Shown: one piece after another, positions 35,255 through 47,000 of the stretch
Numbering within the stretch: the first letter of the stretch is position 1
How the letters are laid out: the number at the start of each line of letters is the position of its first letter
Assembly: GCA_020746995.1 (NCBI GenBank)
Contig: JAGPXD010000003.1
Location: forward strand, 5,084,001 to 5,148,000
DNA: 64,000 nt
Direction: 5' to 3'
Source: Plectosphaerella cucumerina
Taxonomy: Eukaryota > Ascomycota > Sordariomycetes > Glomerellales > Plectosphaerellaceae
Position numbers and translations under genes: made by a program
Notes under the pieces: model-generated
Database searches by the model: none
Told to the model about the DNA's origin: nothing
What the model saw: only the letters and a program-made list of their open reading frames with translations

Positions 35255-36637
35255 ATGGCCGGCTCCCTCAGGGTCGTCCCGGGCCAATTGACCCGGTTCG
35301 CCCGCTGCTACTCGGTCTCGGCCGAGGGCATCCCGCCAGCCAAGAAGAAGTACGTCCCTACCCAGGGCACATATCCCCAGGGCTTCAAGGCTTCCGGCGT
35401 CCTCGTCGGTGTCAAGCCCGCAAACACCACAAAGCCAGATCTTGCCCTCATCACCTCGGACCGGCCCTGCGCGGCCGCGGCCGTCTTCACCAAGAACAAG
35501 TTCCAGGCCGCTCCCGTCACCTTCTCCCGGGACGTCCTCAAGCGTCGCGGTAACCAGGGCATCCGCAGCGTCGTCATCAACTCGGGCTGCGCCAACGCCG
35601 TCACCGGCCGCGGTGGCCTCGAGGATGCCGCCCTCATGGCCAAGGCCGCCGATGAGGCTGTTGGCAACGCCTCCCCCGAGTCAGCCAGCATCGTCATGAG
35701 CACTGGCGTTATCGGCCAGCGTCTGCCCATCGACAAGATTGTCCGCAACGTCCCCTCGGCTCACGCCGCCCTCGGATCCGCCCACAAGGACTGGCTCGCC
35801 TGCGCCACGGCCATCTGCACAACCGACACGTTCCCCAAGCTCATGTCCCGGACTTTCTCCCTGCCCTCATCTCCCGCCGTCGAGTACCGCATCGCCGGCA
35901 TGACAAAGGGCGCCGGCATGATCCACCCCAACATGGCCACCCTCCTCGGCGTCCTGGCCACCGACGCACCCATCTCCTCCACCCTCCTGCCCTCCGTCCT
36001 CAAGCACGCCGTCGACCGCTCCTTCAACAGCATCACCATCGACGGCGACACCTCCACCAACGACACCGTCGCCCTGCTGGCCAACGGCGCCGCCGGCGGC
36101 ACCGAGATCACCTCCGCCGACTCGGCCGACTACGCCGCGTTCCAGACCGTCCTGACCGACTTTGCTGCCGACCTGGCCAAGCTCATCGTCCGCGACGGCG
36201 AGGGCGCCACAAAGTTCGTCACCATCCGCGTCGTCGACTCGGCGTCCGAGGAGGCCGCCCGCAAGGTCGCAAGCACCATCGCCCGCTCGCCCCTCGTCAA
36301 GACGGCCCTCTACGGCCGCGACGCCAACTGGGGCCGCATCCTCTGCGCCACTGGCTACTCGCTCATCTCCGAGCCCAGCGAGCCCATCAACGAGGTTCCC
36401 GCCATCGTCTCGGAGAAGACCAGCGTCTCCTTCGTCCCCACTGATGGCAGCGCCGAGCTGAAGCTGCTCGTCAACGGCGAGCCCGAGACCGTCGACGAGG
36501 CCCGCGCCTCGGAGATTCTCGAGCTGGAGGACCTTGAGATCCTGGTTCGTCTTGGTACTGGTAACAAGGAGGCCACCTACTGGACCTGTGACTACAGCCA
36601 CGAGTACATCACCATTAACGGGGATTACCGTACCTAG
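35255..36637 (+). CDS. ARG7: Mitochondrial ornithine acetyltransferase / N-acetylglutamate synthase (ArgJ)
   Basis: A single exon encodes 460 aa. The N-terminus (LRVVPGQLTRFARCYSV) is a mitochondrial presequence, basic with no acidic residue. The ArgJ fold follows: NSGCANAVTG (oxyanion and substrate region), SIVMSTGVIGQRLP, and the self-cleavage site KGAGMIHPNMATLLG, where the peptide bond before the Thr is cut so that Thr becomes the nucleophile. DGDTSTNDT and GRDANWGRI complete the family motifs. The enzyme transfers acetyl from acetylornithine to glutamate, recycling acetyl in arginine synthesis, and in the bifunctional form also uses acetyl-CoA. Length matches fungal Arg7. Upstream CPRE-type sites suggest cross-pathway control. 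The lack of introns is usual for this gene. Confidence 0.95.
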   Translation: MAGSLRVVPGQLTRFARCYSVSAEGIPPAKKKYVPTQGTYPQGFKASGVLVGVKPANTTKPDLALITSDRPCAAAAVFTKNKFQAAPVTFSRDVLKRRGNQGIRSVVINSGCANAVTGRGGLEDAALMAKAADEAVGNASPESASIVMSTGVIGQRLPIDKIVRNVPSAHAALGSAHKDWLACATAICTTDTFPKLMSRTFSLPSSPAVEYRIAGMTKGAGMIHPNMATLLGVLATDAPISSTLLPSVLKHAVDRSFNSITIDGDTSTNDTVALLANGAAGGTEITSADSADYAAFQTVLTDFAADLAKLIVRDGEGATKFVTIRVVDSASEEAARKVASTIARSPLVKTALYGRDANWGRILCATGYSLISEPSEPINEVPAIVSEKTSVSFVPTDGSAELKLLVNGEPETVDEARASEILELEDLEILVRLGTGNKEATYWTCDYSHEYITINGDYRT

Positions 36638-37412
36638 ATCATGTTTGAGAGTATTGGATTCGATATAGAGAGGAGCCCGCATAGAGCACTGAATGTTTTT
36701 GATACACCCATTGAGCACCTATTTGCTTCTGCAAGTGAAGCCACATCATACAACCCTCCGCCATGGAGCACGAGTTCTCTCTACTTTCACCCAGAAGGTC
36801 ACAGACAACCAGATGACTCTTCTGGTGGGCCTGCACCCATAGGTATTTGGAGGTGGAGTGTGAGTCAGTCTTGCATGCTTCCTGGGCTTGAGACGCCATG
36901 CTTTGGAGCCGTATGATGAGAGAGTAATTGGATCTGTGCAAACACATTTGACTTTCTCAGAAACCAGAACAATGAAATCACTTTGTGAAACACCCCGTCA
37001 TTCCGGGGCAGTGGGAAGCTCTGTTGAGATGTGAAGTCACGCCGACCCGGAAGATACTCGGCAGAGGTGGGACCCCGGAGTAGGACCCGGGGCCGACCTA
37101 GTAGGGTCCGGGTGCCCCAGGCATCCTCCGTCCGCCGACTCCGCCGACAACGTCAGCCCCGGCGTAATCTCGGGCAAGACTCTGAAATGAGCGGGCATCT
37201 TGAAGTGAGTCATTCAAAGTTTATCACAATGCATTCCACGCCTTCCAACTTCCGATGCCTGATTCCTCTGTGGCGGTTACTTGTCCACTTCCCTTTTCGA
37301 GATCCATGCTGGAAGACGCCCCAATCTAACCTGAAAGGAAGTCACCTTATTCTGCAGTAGCCCTGTTGTCCCTCGCCCAGGCTGCCACAGAGCCTTTTCT
37401 CTGCTTCACAGT
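36638..37412. other. Intergenic, convergent 3' ends
   Basis: Between ARG7 and the oxidase gene. A GC-rich stretch near 37060-37150 contains several CGG/CCG triplets and a short GGACCC/GGGTCC inverted pair. No gene was seen. Confidence 0.5.
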
Positions 37413-39134
37413 CTAAACAGTCCCCAACTTGTATCCACCCCTGACTGCCTTCTGGAAGAGACCGCTGGGATCATACTTCCGGCTGACCTCCCTAAGGAAC
37501 TCAAGATTCTCCGCCCCATAGCTAGCCATGGGATCCTGGAACCAAGCAGCATAGTTGGCAAACTCGAAAGAGTGCCCCTTGCCCACAGAGGTGGTGTACT
37601 CCTTGATAGCCCGGTACCACTTCTCGGAAGCCGCATGGACATCAGCATCGTACTTCGCATCAAGCCACAAAGGCATGAGGAACACGACTGGAAAGTCAGC
37701 ATATCTGCCACACCACCAAAAGTTTGACACATACCCAGGAGATCCTCCTCAAGGGTATCAACTCCCATGATGTTGCCGCCGCGGGCGAGGCTGGCCTCGA
37801 TGGTGTGGCGAGAGAGGGGCTCAAACTGGAAGTCCCAGGTAAGATCAGGTACGTGGGAGACTGTCTTCATGATTTCCATGGTGATGTTGTAGACGCCCTT
37901 GATCGTCTCAAAGTCATTGACGAAAGTAGCATCAGTCATCAGGACTCGGGACACGGCAGGGATTGACGTCGCATAGTCGGCAATGGGCGTGGTTTGCACC
38001 CGATTGAGCAGCTTGGGCTCCATCTCGAAGAACGGCTCCAGCGCGGCATGATCGCCCGTGGCGTCCGTGTCGATCAGCCACAGGAGGATCTGGCCGTCTC
38101 CGGTGGTGGCGTTCATGAAGTACTCGACCTGGAGGCCTTCGGTGGCGTGAACGCCGTTGGAGTCGTCGGTGAAGTCATACAGGCCGGCCAGGACCTTATC
38201 GGAAGAGTCAGCGGGAACAATGACGAGGCCGCCGTGGACCATCTGGCTGTGCTCGAAGACGGCAAGGTCGAAGCGGGTTACGACGCCAAAGTTGTTGTTG
38301 CCCCCTTTGAGCGCGAGGAAGAGGTCGGTATGGTGAGTGGCGTTGGCGTTGACTATCTCGCCGGAAGATAGGACGATCTCGAAGTTGAGGACGCTGTCGG
38401 AGACGAAGCCAACCTGGCCGGTGAACCAGCTGCAATAAGTTAGCACGGCTCTGCCTGCAGGTCATGTCAAGACGACTCACGAGTAACCTCCTCCAAGGGT
38501 TACGCCTACAGTTGGTGTCAGCTTCATCCACAGCCACACAAGGGGAAGACCTACCTCCAACACCAGTCCCCGGACAGCGGCCACCGGGGAATGCAATGCC
38601 GCTGCCGTTGGTGTTCGTGTACGCATCGTGCCAGAGAGCACCACCTCCAAGCGCAATGTACGACCGGTCCTCGGAAACAACAGTCTGCTTCATCAGCCCA
38701 AGGTCTAGGGCGATTCCACCGTCAATATTATTCGCGCCAGCCCAGGGAGTGTGGCCGCCGCCTTTGATCGAAAAGGGGCAGTAATCGCCACAGCCACCGG
38801 CACCCTGGGAGAAGGTCTTGACAGCGAAGGAAACACCCTCGGCGGACAGGGGGCGGAAGATGCAAGACGGGGTGAGCTCCGCCGTATCCGCCCAGCGCTC
38901 GTTCCACGATTCATAGAGAGTGCTGTTGGTGTTGACGACCTGGTCTGGGTATGCTTGCTGGAGCTTGGTGCACTTCAAGGGCGTCAGCAAGACGGCAGCT
39001 TAAGGGCGGGTTGGTCGGCTTACGCATGCCGCGACGTTCTTGGCGGCAGAACTTGTGGCGACGGCCTCTCCTGCCAAGATAGCGAGGAGAGATGCCGCGG
39101 CGATGACGCTCGTTCGGTTCATCGAGGGAAACAT
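37413..39134 (-). CDS. Secreted berberine-bridge-type FAD oxidase
   Basis: Five exons, including a 25-nt microexon at 38481-38505 encoding GVTLGGGYS with its neighbours, give about 500 aa. A signal peptide (SVIAAASLLAILAGEAVA) starts at 39134; an internal Met at 39122 is possible. The FAD-binding PCMH domain shows SIKGGGHTPWAG, whose His is the usual 8-alpha-histidyl FAD link, and PGGRCPGTGVGG, whose Cys is the usual second (6-S-cysteinyl) link. Both bicovalent residues are thus present. The domain continues through LKGGNNNFGVVTRFDL. The C-terminal BBE segment contains the FANYAAW region and ends KYDPSGLFQKAVRGGYKLGT. Such enzymes oxidise carbohydrates or secondary metabolites using O2. The substrate cannot be told. 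It is divergent from the HET gene. Confidence 0.88.
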
Positions 39135-39669
39135 GGCGACTCTGGCTCTGTGGTGACCTTGCAGGACGAAGATTGATCTCAAGGACCGTTCAGCAGGGCG
39201 CGGAAGGTCGATGGGACTTTGTAGTCCTTGCCATCCTGCGGGGTTGGAGTTGCTGAGAGGATTCTCCTGCAGGGGGCATCGGCCTGCGACCCATTTTCGT
39301 CTTGGGGTTATCTTGGATGCAATCCACAGGGATCGGGGCGGTTTCCTGAAGCCCGGGTTCCGAGTATCAGTCCGGGGGTTGGCTTGGAGAATATGGTAAC
39401 AGTCGGGTCCAATTGACCATGTCAGCACAGCAAACGGTGGGCATCACAGGGTTGAGGCCCCTTTCTTTGGAGGCCTGGCTGTTGGCGAAGGCCTCCAATA
39501 GCAGCGATATTGATACGCGGCATGCAGGGGTTTGTCGAAATCCACCTCGACTGAAGTGGCAGTGTAACGCGCCGGAAATGGAACACATGGTCGCATTTGT
39601 GATATAAGACTGAGCCTTGAGCCTTTCTTTTCTTCGCTGACCAAGTAAAGAGCTCAGCCGGACGAAAAC
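39135..39669. other. Divergent promoter, FAD oxidase and HET gene
   Basis: 535 bp between two divergent starts. No gene or clear motif was seen. Confidence 0.5.
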
Positions 39670-41498
39670 ATGGCAAAATCCTGTCAGTATACCAGTCCCT
39701 GGACACATGCCATGTGATGAAGACTGACTGAACAGCCCCCGCAACCCTGAGAATCATCGTTCTAGAGGTCCATCCGGGAGGCCCACGTGATGAGATCGTT
39801 TGCAGCACCGAAAGCGTCCTGCTCAGCAGCAACCCGGCCTACGAGACGCTGTCCTACGTCTGGGGCGACCCCAAGATGACAGCCGGCGTTCTGATTGATG
39901 GATCCCGACAGACAGTGACCCAGACTCTCCACGACGCGCTTCGGAGGTTACGGCTACCAGACGAGAGGAGAAGACTCTGGATCGACCAGCTCTGCATTGA
40001 TCAGGCGAATCAGGCGGTCAAATCCCAGCAGGTCGACTGCATGCACGACATTTACCGAAAATCCACACACAACAACATCTGGCTCGGAGAGCTTCCCAGC
40101 GAGGTTGAGGCTGGGTTCAGCGCTCAGGATGTAGCAGATGTCTTCGATGTTCTCGCCAAGCTGGACCCAGATCATACAAGCGACACCGAACAGCCGTTCC
40201 CATGGGATTCCGGCCAAGAAACCCCCGCGAGCTTCGGACAGGTGATCCTCGCCCTGATGGGCTCGACCAAGGCCAAGTGGAGGGAGGTGCAGTGGTGGTA
40301 TCGTGTCTGGACCGTGCAGGAGGCCAAGATTCCGCGCGCGTCAAGCATCCAATGGGGCGACCTCAGGGTATCCTTCAACGCAATGCTGCGATGTGCCTGG
40401 CGGATGACGCAGAGCTGGGAGTTCTGCCAGCAGTTCGACGAGGCATTCCACCTCGGTCATCTCGCCAACGAGTTTTGCGTGCCGCTCATGAACCTGCAGA
40501 TCCAGGACCCGGCGGCCGTCCTAGGGACTCTTTTCCGTTGGCGCCCAAGGCTTGCCACCGATCCCAAAGACAAGGTCTTCGCCATGATGGCGCTGTTCCC
40601 CGACGAGGTGCCATTCCCTAGCCTGCCGTTCTGCGACTACAGCCTGTCGGTGCAGGAACTGTACATGCGTGTCACTTTCGACCTGATACGGCGGCATGGT
40701 GGCCTTCTCCCGCTTTGCGGCCGTCGAGGAGAGGCTCAGATCACGCCCGACCTCCCAACATGGGTCATCGACTGGGTTGTCCCGGAAGACCCCGAGAGGC
40801 GTACCATGGACTATTACGGCCACTGCTGGCGGTACGAGTTTTTCGACGTGGCAAATGGCAAGTACGTCGAGCCGGTTTTAGTCCCCGGGAAGGATACGTG
40901 CGGCATCGAGCTTCGCGGCCTCAGAGCCGATCGAATCGCGGTCCTGGGGCCGGTGAACTACATTTCCAACAGGAAGCAGGCGCAACTCGAGCCACTGGCC
41001 TACAACGAAGAGACGCGTGCCACGGTCCGGTCATGGCTGCGGGTGTTGGACACTTGGCTACTGACGCAGCCTTCCGGGGCTTCTTACCTAGGACAAGGAC
41101 TGATGACGCCGCACGAAGCCTTCTGTCGAACGATGACGAGCAACCTGATGGACGATGGTACCCAAGCGCCAGTGCGTCGCGCATCGGCCGAGGACGCATT
41201 CAAGCTCGATGGTTTCCTCGATGGAAGTGACGATACCGCTGCTGGAAGCGTAGGCAACATGGCGCGGAGCCAGGCCTTCTTCATCACTGAGAAGGGCTAC
41301 TTCGGCATTGGCCCGCCTGAAGCTCGCATCGGCGACGAGGTATGGGCTCTGTTCTGCGGAAACGTCCCGCAAGTCCTGCGCGCGTGTGGTAAGGGTGACG
41401 GCGGCTTCGAGTACATCGGTGATGCATATGTGCAGGGCATCATGGATGGCGAACTTGTAGTTGACAGGACCGAAGGAGATGTTGTCGTGATTTACTGA
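39670..41498 (+). CDS. HET-domain protein (heterokaryon incompatibility family)
   Basis: Two exons (39670-39682, 39736-41498) give 591 aa. The 13-nt first exon supplies MAKS. The intron has a GTCAGT donor, ACTGAC branch and AACAG acceptor, and it restores LRIIVLEVHPGG, the usual lead to HET motif 1. The HET domain then shows all three blocks: AYETLSYVWGDP, RLWIDQLCIDQAN and WWYRVWTVQEA. The C-terminal half carries the standard extension, with RSQAFFITEKGYFGIGP and DEVWALFCGNVPQVLR. No NACHT or WD repeats are attached. HET domains trigger cell death on recognition of non-self. Most such family members have no known role in vegetative incompatibility, so the function here is unproven. Confidence 0.9.
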
Positions 41499-41873
41499 GC
41501 GGGAGGTTCAAAAATGGAGGGGATAAATTGAAGAGGGGTTCATTTCCAAAGTGCAGGTGGTCGCCTGGACGCGCAAATCACGCTAGCCAGTCTGGGTAAT
41601 CGAGTAAACATCCATGCCCAAGCGCGGATCCAGGCGTCTTCCACTACAACACCAACTTAATTATCGCGACGCATTGCTCCCGCAGTACCTCGAGATTTTG
41701 GACCCTTCTCTTCTAGCTACCAATCTCCTAGCTTCCGCCTTCAACACGATCATTACATCGACTACCCAAGCGATCCTGCATCGCGTCGTTCTTGTTGCAG
41801 CACAATAGGGTGTGCCCCTCGATGCGCGTTTGCTGGAATCCCGAGACGCGCAAATCCTCGTCGCAACCCGACA
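41499..41873. other. Intergenic, cut12 promoter
   Basis: 375 bp between two plus-strand genes. A short ATG frame at 41614-41808 looks accidental. Confidence 0.5.
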
Positions 41874-43957
41874 ATGCTTGGCTGGGTCTTGCGCAAAGGC
41901 CTTGACGGCGCAACTGGCAAAGACCGATCGGCAGAGCCTGGTATGTCATCGCGACAGACCCACCCTGGCCAACTTGGCTGACGATTCTAGATGATACGCA
42001 ATACTTCGAGCAGCCCGACACCCCCGCGCCAGTCTTCGCCGCCCGAGCCCTCAAGAGTGCCATCTTCGGCACTCCCGGCCATCCCGATGATCCCACGACG
42101 GAGGAAGTGACCGGTCCGATTACAGAGAACATGACAGACAACACATCACGAACCCCGCCCAAGCCGCCTCAGGGTATCCTCCTCACGCCCGGGACTGGCA
42201 CCTCTCGGCGCAAGAGAGTCTCCTTCGATCATCAAGCCGTTGAAAAGGCAGAGACAGCAACTGGAAGAGCAAGGAAACGGGCTGAAGGAGGAAGCCGCAT
42301 CTCCAAGCTGTTCTCCTCGCAGAAGAACGGCGCAAACGCCAAGAAGACGCAACAGACCGATCGCGACAACAACGCCACTGCCCCGGTTTCCGAGCGCCCA
42401 CCACCCGAGCCAACATTTGATGCCGACGACTCTGCAGACGATGGCTGGGAGGAGGAAGAGGTCGACAACTGCATGCACGACATCACCCTCGATCTGAACG
42501 AGCCGCTCTCGAGATCCGGCAAGTACTGGAAATCCGAGTTTGAGCAGTACCACCAGGACGCACGGGCCGAGATGGAGAAATTGCTCAAGTATAAGCAGCT
42601 GGCTAAATCCTACGCCAAAATGAAAGACGCCGAGGCCATCGACCTCAGCCACAAGCTCAAGGAGGAACAGGAGAAGATGGTGGCCATGGAGAAGCGCATC
42701 ACGGAGATGGCCGCCCAGATCGCCAACAGACGCCAGACAGGCGACGTCGACGACAGTGCCGACCTCATGAAGAACCTTGCAAAGCAGACTGCTCTCGCTG
42801 TGCAGTACCGGACGCAGGTGCAGGATCTCGAGGCTATGGTGGGCGAGAACGAGGGCGGCAACGATGCAGACCCGGAGAACCGACGCCGTCGCAATGGCGC
42901 ATCGCCCCGCACACAGAAGACCTTGCTTGAGACGCAAAGAGAGCTCAGGCGCGCACGGTCTCACATCAAGGAGAACGCCGACCTGAGGGCACAGCTCAGA
43001 CGGCTCCAGGCCAAGCTCGACATTGCTGAGGAGAAGGCAGCACAGCTGGCTGCGGGGAAAGCACTCACCAACGGGGAAGAACCTGGCCACAAAGTACCGG
43101 CCTCTACCCAGGAAATCGACGACCTCAGGATCGAAAATCGCCTGCTCAAGAATGAGCTGCTGGCCTTGAAGGAGGCTACGGCGAAGAAAGAAGTGGATAC
43201 CAAGCAGGTTCTCGAGAAGACGACCTCGAAGATCGCCGACCTCAAGAAGGAGATCAAGACGCTAAAGGCAGGAAGCCGTCCTGTCGACACTAAGGCCGCC
43301 ATCATCACGACGACCAGCGAACCTGGCCGCACTCTCCGTCGCCTTTCCGACCACGGACCAAAAGCCAAGATCACCAGCAATGGTTGGCAGCCCGCTAGCC
43401 TAGCAAAGGGCGACAAGGACGGGATGGATCTGGTCACATCTCTCGGGAAGCGACTCAACGCCCAGTCCGCCAATCTTCGCAGCCAGTACAAGAAGGACGC
43501 CGGCGGTCCCTATCCCTTCGAGGACATTGCGCTGGAGAAGAGCAGCGAGGACAAGCCGTCCACCCCGGAACCCAAGTCCAAGAACATCATGGAGAGCAAG
43601 CCGGAGCTTGAGGCGCCCAAGTGGAAGCCCTTCATCCCTAGGTCGCCGCGTAATAGGGAACAACTCGGTCCCGACCTGAACTCCGTGATCGCAAAGTCCA
43701 CCGCCGTGCCTACGGGCCAGACGCCAGCCCGCCATCGCTTCAAGCACGACGACGAGTCCGCCCTGCAAGATCAGCACCGCCGTATTGGTGTATCCTCGAC
43801 AGACGCAGATGACATCTCTGCACACGCCGTCAAGAGCAGCCTGCCTCCCGAGCGGCGCGCCGCAGCGATTGCGCGAATCGAGCGGCGCAAGGCCGAGAAG
43901 AGGATGATGCTCCAGAACTCGCTGGTCAGCCCCAACAAGGAGAACGTCGCGCCGTAA
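41874..43957 (+). CDS. cut12: Spindle-pole-body protein Cut12
   Basis: Two exons (41874-41940, 41991-43957) give 677 aa. The first exon encodes MLGWVLRKGLDGATG and joins in phase 1 to DDTQYFEQPDTPAPVFAARA, then IFGTPG. The Cut12 core follows: GILLTPGTGTSRRKRVSF, then acidic WEEEEVDN and SGKYWKSEFEQYHQDARAEM. Long coiled coils run over about residues 190-300 and 325-455. The C-terminal part is Pro/Lys-rich and ends KRMMLQNSLVSPNKENV. In fission yeast Cut12 anchors at the spindle pole body and helps activate Polo kinase and Cdc25. GTPG and other S/T-P sites fit Cdk or Polo control (inference). Without the short first exon the conserved N-terminus would be missed. Confidence 0.88.
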
Positions 43958-44306
43958 TTTTTGCCTCGAGCACCTGGCGCGTGGACATGATGATACCCCG
44001 AGGAACGACATGGCGTTGGAAGGGAGTTGGCTTGCTGAGATGACCTTTCGCATTGGAAAGGAGCTTGTGTTTTTTTGGCGTTTACGGTCTTGCTTATCGG
44101 CCGAGGGAGGGCACTGGTGGATAGAGCTTCACAACTGAGATGGCCTGCGCTCTGTACGAGGAACCATGGCTTTTACGAAATCAAAATCTATTGCTCATGT
44201 GACGCCTCTGCCGGTCGTGGCGGGCTCTATATCGTGACGTCCCAGCTTTCGTATCCAAGTCATGCCCCGTCTTAACCCTCCCTTTTTATTCCCCTCCCAC
44301 GCAGGC
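43958..44306. other. Intergenic, convergent 3' ends
   Basis: Between the cut12 stop and the HIS3 stop. T-rich 3' UTR-like sequence; no gene. Confidence 0.5.
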
Positions 44307-45053
44307 TTAAGCGCTTAGCGTGCCCTTGGTGCTAGGCACCTCGCCCTCCTTGCCGGCGACCCGGCTCGTGGCCATCTTGGTAGCGACGGCGAGGGCCTTG
44401 AAGGCGCTCTCGGCGCGGTGGTGGTCGTTGAAGCCGCGGATGCAGTCGACGTGGAGGGTGACGCGGGCGCCCTGGGCGAAGCTCTGCATGCAGTGGGGGA
44501 TCATCTCGCAGCTGAGATCGCCGACCTTTTCGCGCTTGAGGCCGAGCTCGATGACGCTGTAGGGCCGGTTGGAGAGGTCGATGACGGCGCGGGAGAGGGC
44601 CTCGTCGAGGGGGGCGTAGGCGTAGCCGTAGCGGGCGAGGCCGGTCGCGCTGCCGAGGGCCTGGGCGAAGGCGTAGCCGAGGGCGATGCAGACGTCTTCG
44701 GCGGTGTGGTGGTCGTCGACTGGAGGGAGGAGGGTTAGCGACGGTCAAGGAGGGGGTCATGGAGGGAAAGACGGACTGTGCAGGTCGCCCTTGCAGATGA
44801 TGGCGAGACTCCAACCGGCATGCTTGGCCAGGGCGTGCAGCATGTGGTCGAGGAAGCCGATGCCAGTGTTGATGCTGATCGTCTGCGACTTGCTCGCCTG
44901 CGAGGCGTGACCCTCGGACAGCGCCTTGGTCAACCTCTCGTCCGTCTCGGGAGGGAAGTCCCCGCCATCGAGGTTGAGGGCCATCTGAATCTTGGTCTCG
45001 TTGGTGTCGCGGGCAATGGCCGCCCAACGGGGCGCGTGTGTTGTCGATGCCAT
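44307..45053 (-). CDS. HIS3: Imidazoleglycerol-phosphate dehydratase (histidine biosynthesis)
   Basis: Two exons (intron near 44720-44780) start at MASTTHAPRWAAIARDTNETKI and give about 230 aa. The IGPD signatures are present: GIGFLDHMLHALAKH with metal-binding His residues, then after the intron VDDHHTAEDVCIALG. In the second half are HVDCIRGFNDHHRAESAFKALA, the second metal-binding cluster. The enzyme, a manganese-dependent 24-mer, converts imidazoleglycerol phosphate to imidazoleacetol phosphate, step 6 or 7 of the histidine pathway depending on the counting. In yeast HIS3 is a Gcn4 target. I did not find a TGACTC site in its promoter here. It is divergent from the Derlin gene across about 470 bp. 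Confidence 0.95.
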
Positions 45054-45527
45054 ATTTGATGTGTCTGGAGAACTCGTAGAGCTCTGTCGTCTGCCTTTTT
45101 CGCAAGTTTCAACAACCAAAGCCCGCCTCTTTTGCCTCCCCCGACGCCGGCGTCGCCTTTGACAGCGGTCATCCACAGGTGCCCCTCACCGAGCCGCTTC
45201 ACCGAAGAATTGACCAATCCAATAACCGGTATTGCCTCACACCGCCCTACCCTTCCGGGACTTATTAGTGGGGAGCTTGGGGCGGCAGAAAATTGGCAAT
45301 TGGTTTTCTTCGCGCTTCCAGAGCTTTCACTTCCTCTTCTGCTTCCCCCTCCGAACAACCTGAAAAGGACACGCGGCACAAGACGAAAAGGCCAACCACG
45401 CCCCAACCTCTGCTGCCTTTGCCTTCCTTCCAGAGAAGACAAACCAACTTCAGCATTGCAACACCCGAATCATATTCTTCGATTCTCGTTGCGCGCTTTG
45501 TTGGCTTGTCCTCCGAAGCTTGCCAGT
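45054..45527. promoter_or_regulatory. Divergent HIS3/Derlin promoter with tandem CCAAT boxes
   Basis: The sequence CCAATCCAAT at 45214-45223 gives two adjacent CCAAT boxes, consensus for the HAP/CBC complex. They lie about 160 bp from the HIS3 start and 305 bp from the Derlin start. No TGACTC core was seen. Confidence 0.5.
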
Positions 45528-46730
45528 ATGTCGTCGGACCTCTTGGATGGTTACTGGCGGGCTCCGCCCATCGCCAGGTATGCATTACTCCCACTTCCCC
45601 TCTCTACCCGCGACACCCGCTGATCCTCGCAGAACCGTTGCTACCGCAGCCTTTGTGACCTCTGTCGGCGCGCTTCTGGGCGTCACCCCCATCGCCTGGC
45701 TGTACTTCAGCAACGATCTGGTGTACACGTTCCTGTCGCAGTTCTGGCGCGTCTGGACCAACTTCCTCTTCACGGGCCCGAACCTCGCCCTCTTGTTTGA
45801 CACGTACTTCCTGTACACCTACACGAAGGCGCTCGAGGTCGACAACCCCCGCTTCTCCAAGCGCGAGGATGTCATCTGGTACCTGATCTTCGTCGGCGGC
45901 GTCACAACGGTAAGCCAGCCGCTGCAGTCTCTTCTCGAGACCCTTTCACGTGCCCTCCCCATGCTCCTGCTCCTGCAAAAACCAAAGAAACAAAAACACC
46001 TCGTCTATCTGCCCGCATAGCGTCTTCCCACAACTATAGCGGTTCCTGAAAACGAGGAAGATCACCCCTGCGGCGCGGCCAGTCCTACGGAAACCTCGAT
46101 TTTGGGCTGGCTCGTGGCGTAGGCATGGTGGGATGCCTATGGATGACCCGAACGGTCTACCCATACCGTTCGGGTGGTATTATAGCTCCCTACATTTCTC
46201 CATCTTCTTGACCTCTCCTTGTTTGATGTCACCTGTCGAGGAAAGCGTGTAGTCAGAGCTGACCTCGGTTTTCTCAGGTGTTGTGCTCCTACATCTACCC
46301 AGGCGGCTACTTCCTCACCGGCCTCATCCTTGCCATGTGCCGCACCGTGACCCAGGACCAGCGCGGCCAAAAGGCCAGCATCTACTTCGTCACCATCCCC
46401 GCCCAGCTGATGCCCTTTGGCATGATGTTGATGTCTCTCATCATGCCTGGCGGGTACTACTACCTCCCGATGCAGGTCTGCGGCTTCATCGCCTCGCACC
46501 TCTTCGACTTCTTGACCCGATACTACCCCGATTTCATTGGCGGCCGCAACCTGGCGCCCACGCCCGGGTTCCTGTCCCGTTTCGTTGAGACACCCCGCGC
46601 TTTCCAACGTACCTACGGCACGGCCATTCGTCCCTCGGACCAGTCATCTGGCCGCACCACCGGCGCCTCGGCAGGTCCCCTCCCTGACTCCTGGAGGACT
46701 CGGGGAAGCGGTCGCCGTCTTGGAGAGTAG
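45528..46730 (+). CDS. DER1: Derlin-family ER membrane protein (ERAD)
   Basis: Three exons (45528-45577, 45633-45909, 46278-46730) give 259 aa. The N-terminus MSSDLLDGYWRAPPIAR carries the short cytosolic lead of Derlins. It is followed by about six membrane helices: AFVTSVGALLGVTPIAWLYF, the conserved WR loop FWRVWTNFLF, NLALLFDTYFLYTYTKALE, the second-half helix VIWYLIFVGGVT, CSYIYPGG, and PAQLMPFGMMLMSLIMPGG. It lacks the rhomboid Ser-His catalytic pair, as expected. Derlins move misfolded ER proteins to the cytosol with Hrd1 and Cdc48. The Gly/Arg-rich tail (GRTTGASAGPLPDSW) resembles Dfm1-type rather than short Der1 tails. The second intron is unusually long (368 nt) and contains two hairpins. 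Confidence 0.9.
46121..46175. repeat. Two adjacent inverted repeats within the Derlin intron
   Basis: Arms at 46121-46126 and 46133-46138 (AGGCAT/ATGCCT, loop of 6), and arms at 46146-46156 and 46165-46175 (ACCCGAACGGT with its exact complement, loop of 8). The second is an 11-bp perfect stem. Both lie in the 368-nt intron, about 100-155 nt before its 3' end. Confidence 0.7.
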
Positions 46731-47000
46731 GATCAGAGTCAGCATCACAGGCACTAGCCTCTTGTAGCAACAGTTTATGAATTACGAGTTTTTTTCATTT
46801 ATTCAGATCCGTGGTATCCAATCCCAAAGTTGCGTGATATCATGAGCGCCACGCCAAGTATGGACGCCCAGTCCCGTAAACCGTCCAAACTCCGTTTGGT
46901 TCGGTACAAAAAAGCCTCCAGATCCCTATGTTAATCTAAATATCCCAGGTGAATTAAAAAAGCGAGTGCGAGTAGCCCCGGGGTATTTCCTCATCCTTTT

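Noticed and set aside
37060..37150. Inverted GGACCC/GGGTCC and CGG/CCG triplets as a Zn-cluster operator
   Set aside because: The arm is only 6 bp and such triplets are common in GC-rich DNA; it lies between convergent 3' ends.
45054..45180. Search for a Gcn4/CPC1 site in the HIS3 promoter
   Set aside because: No TGACTC core on either strand in the stretch read.
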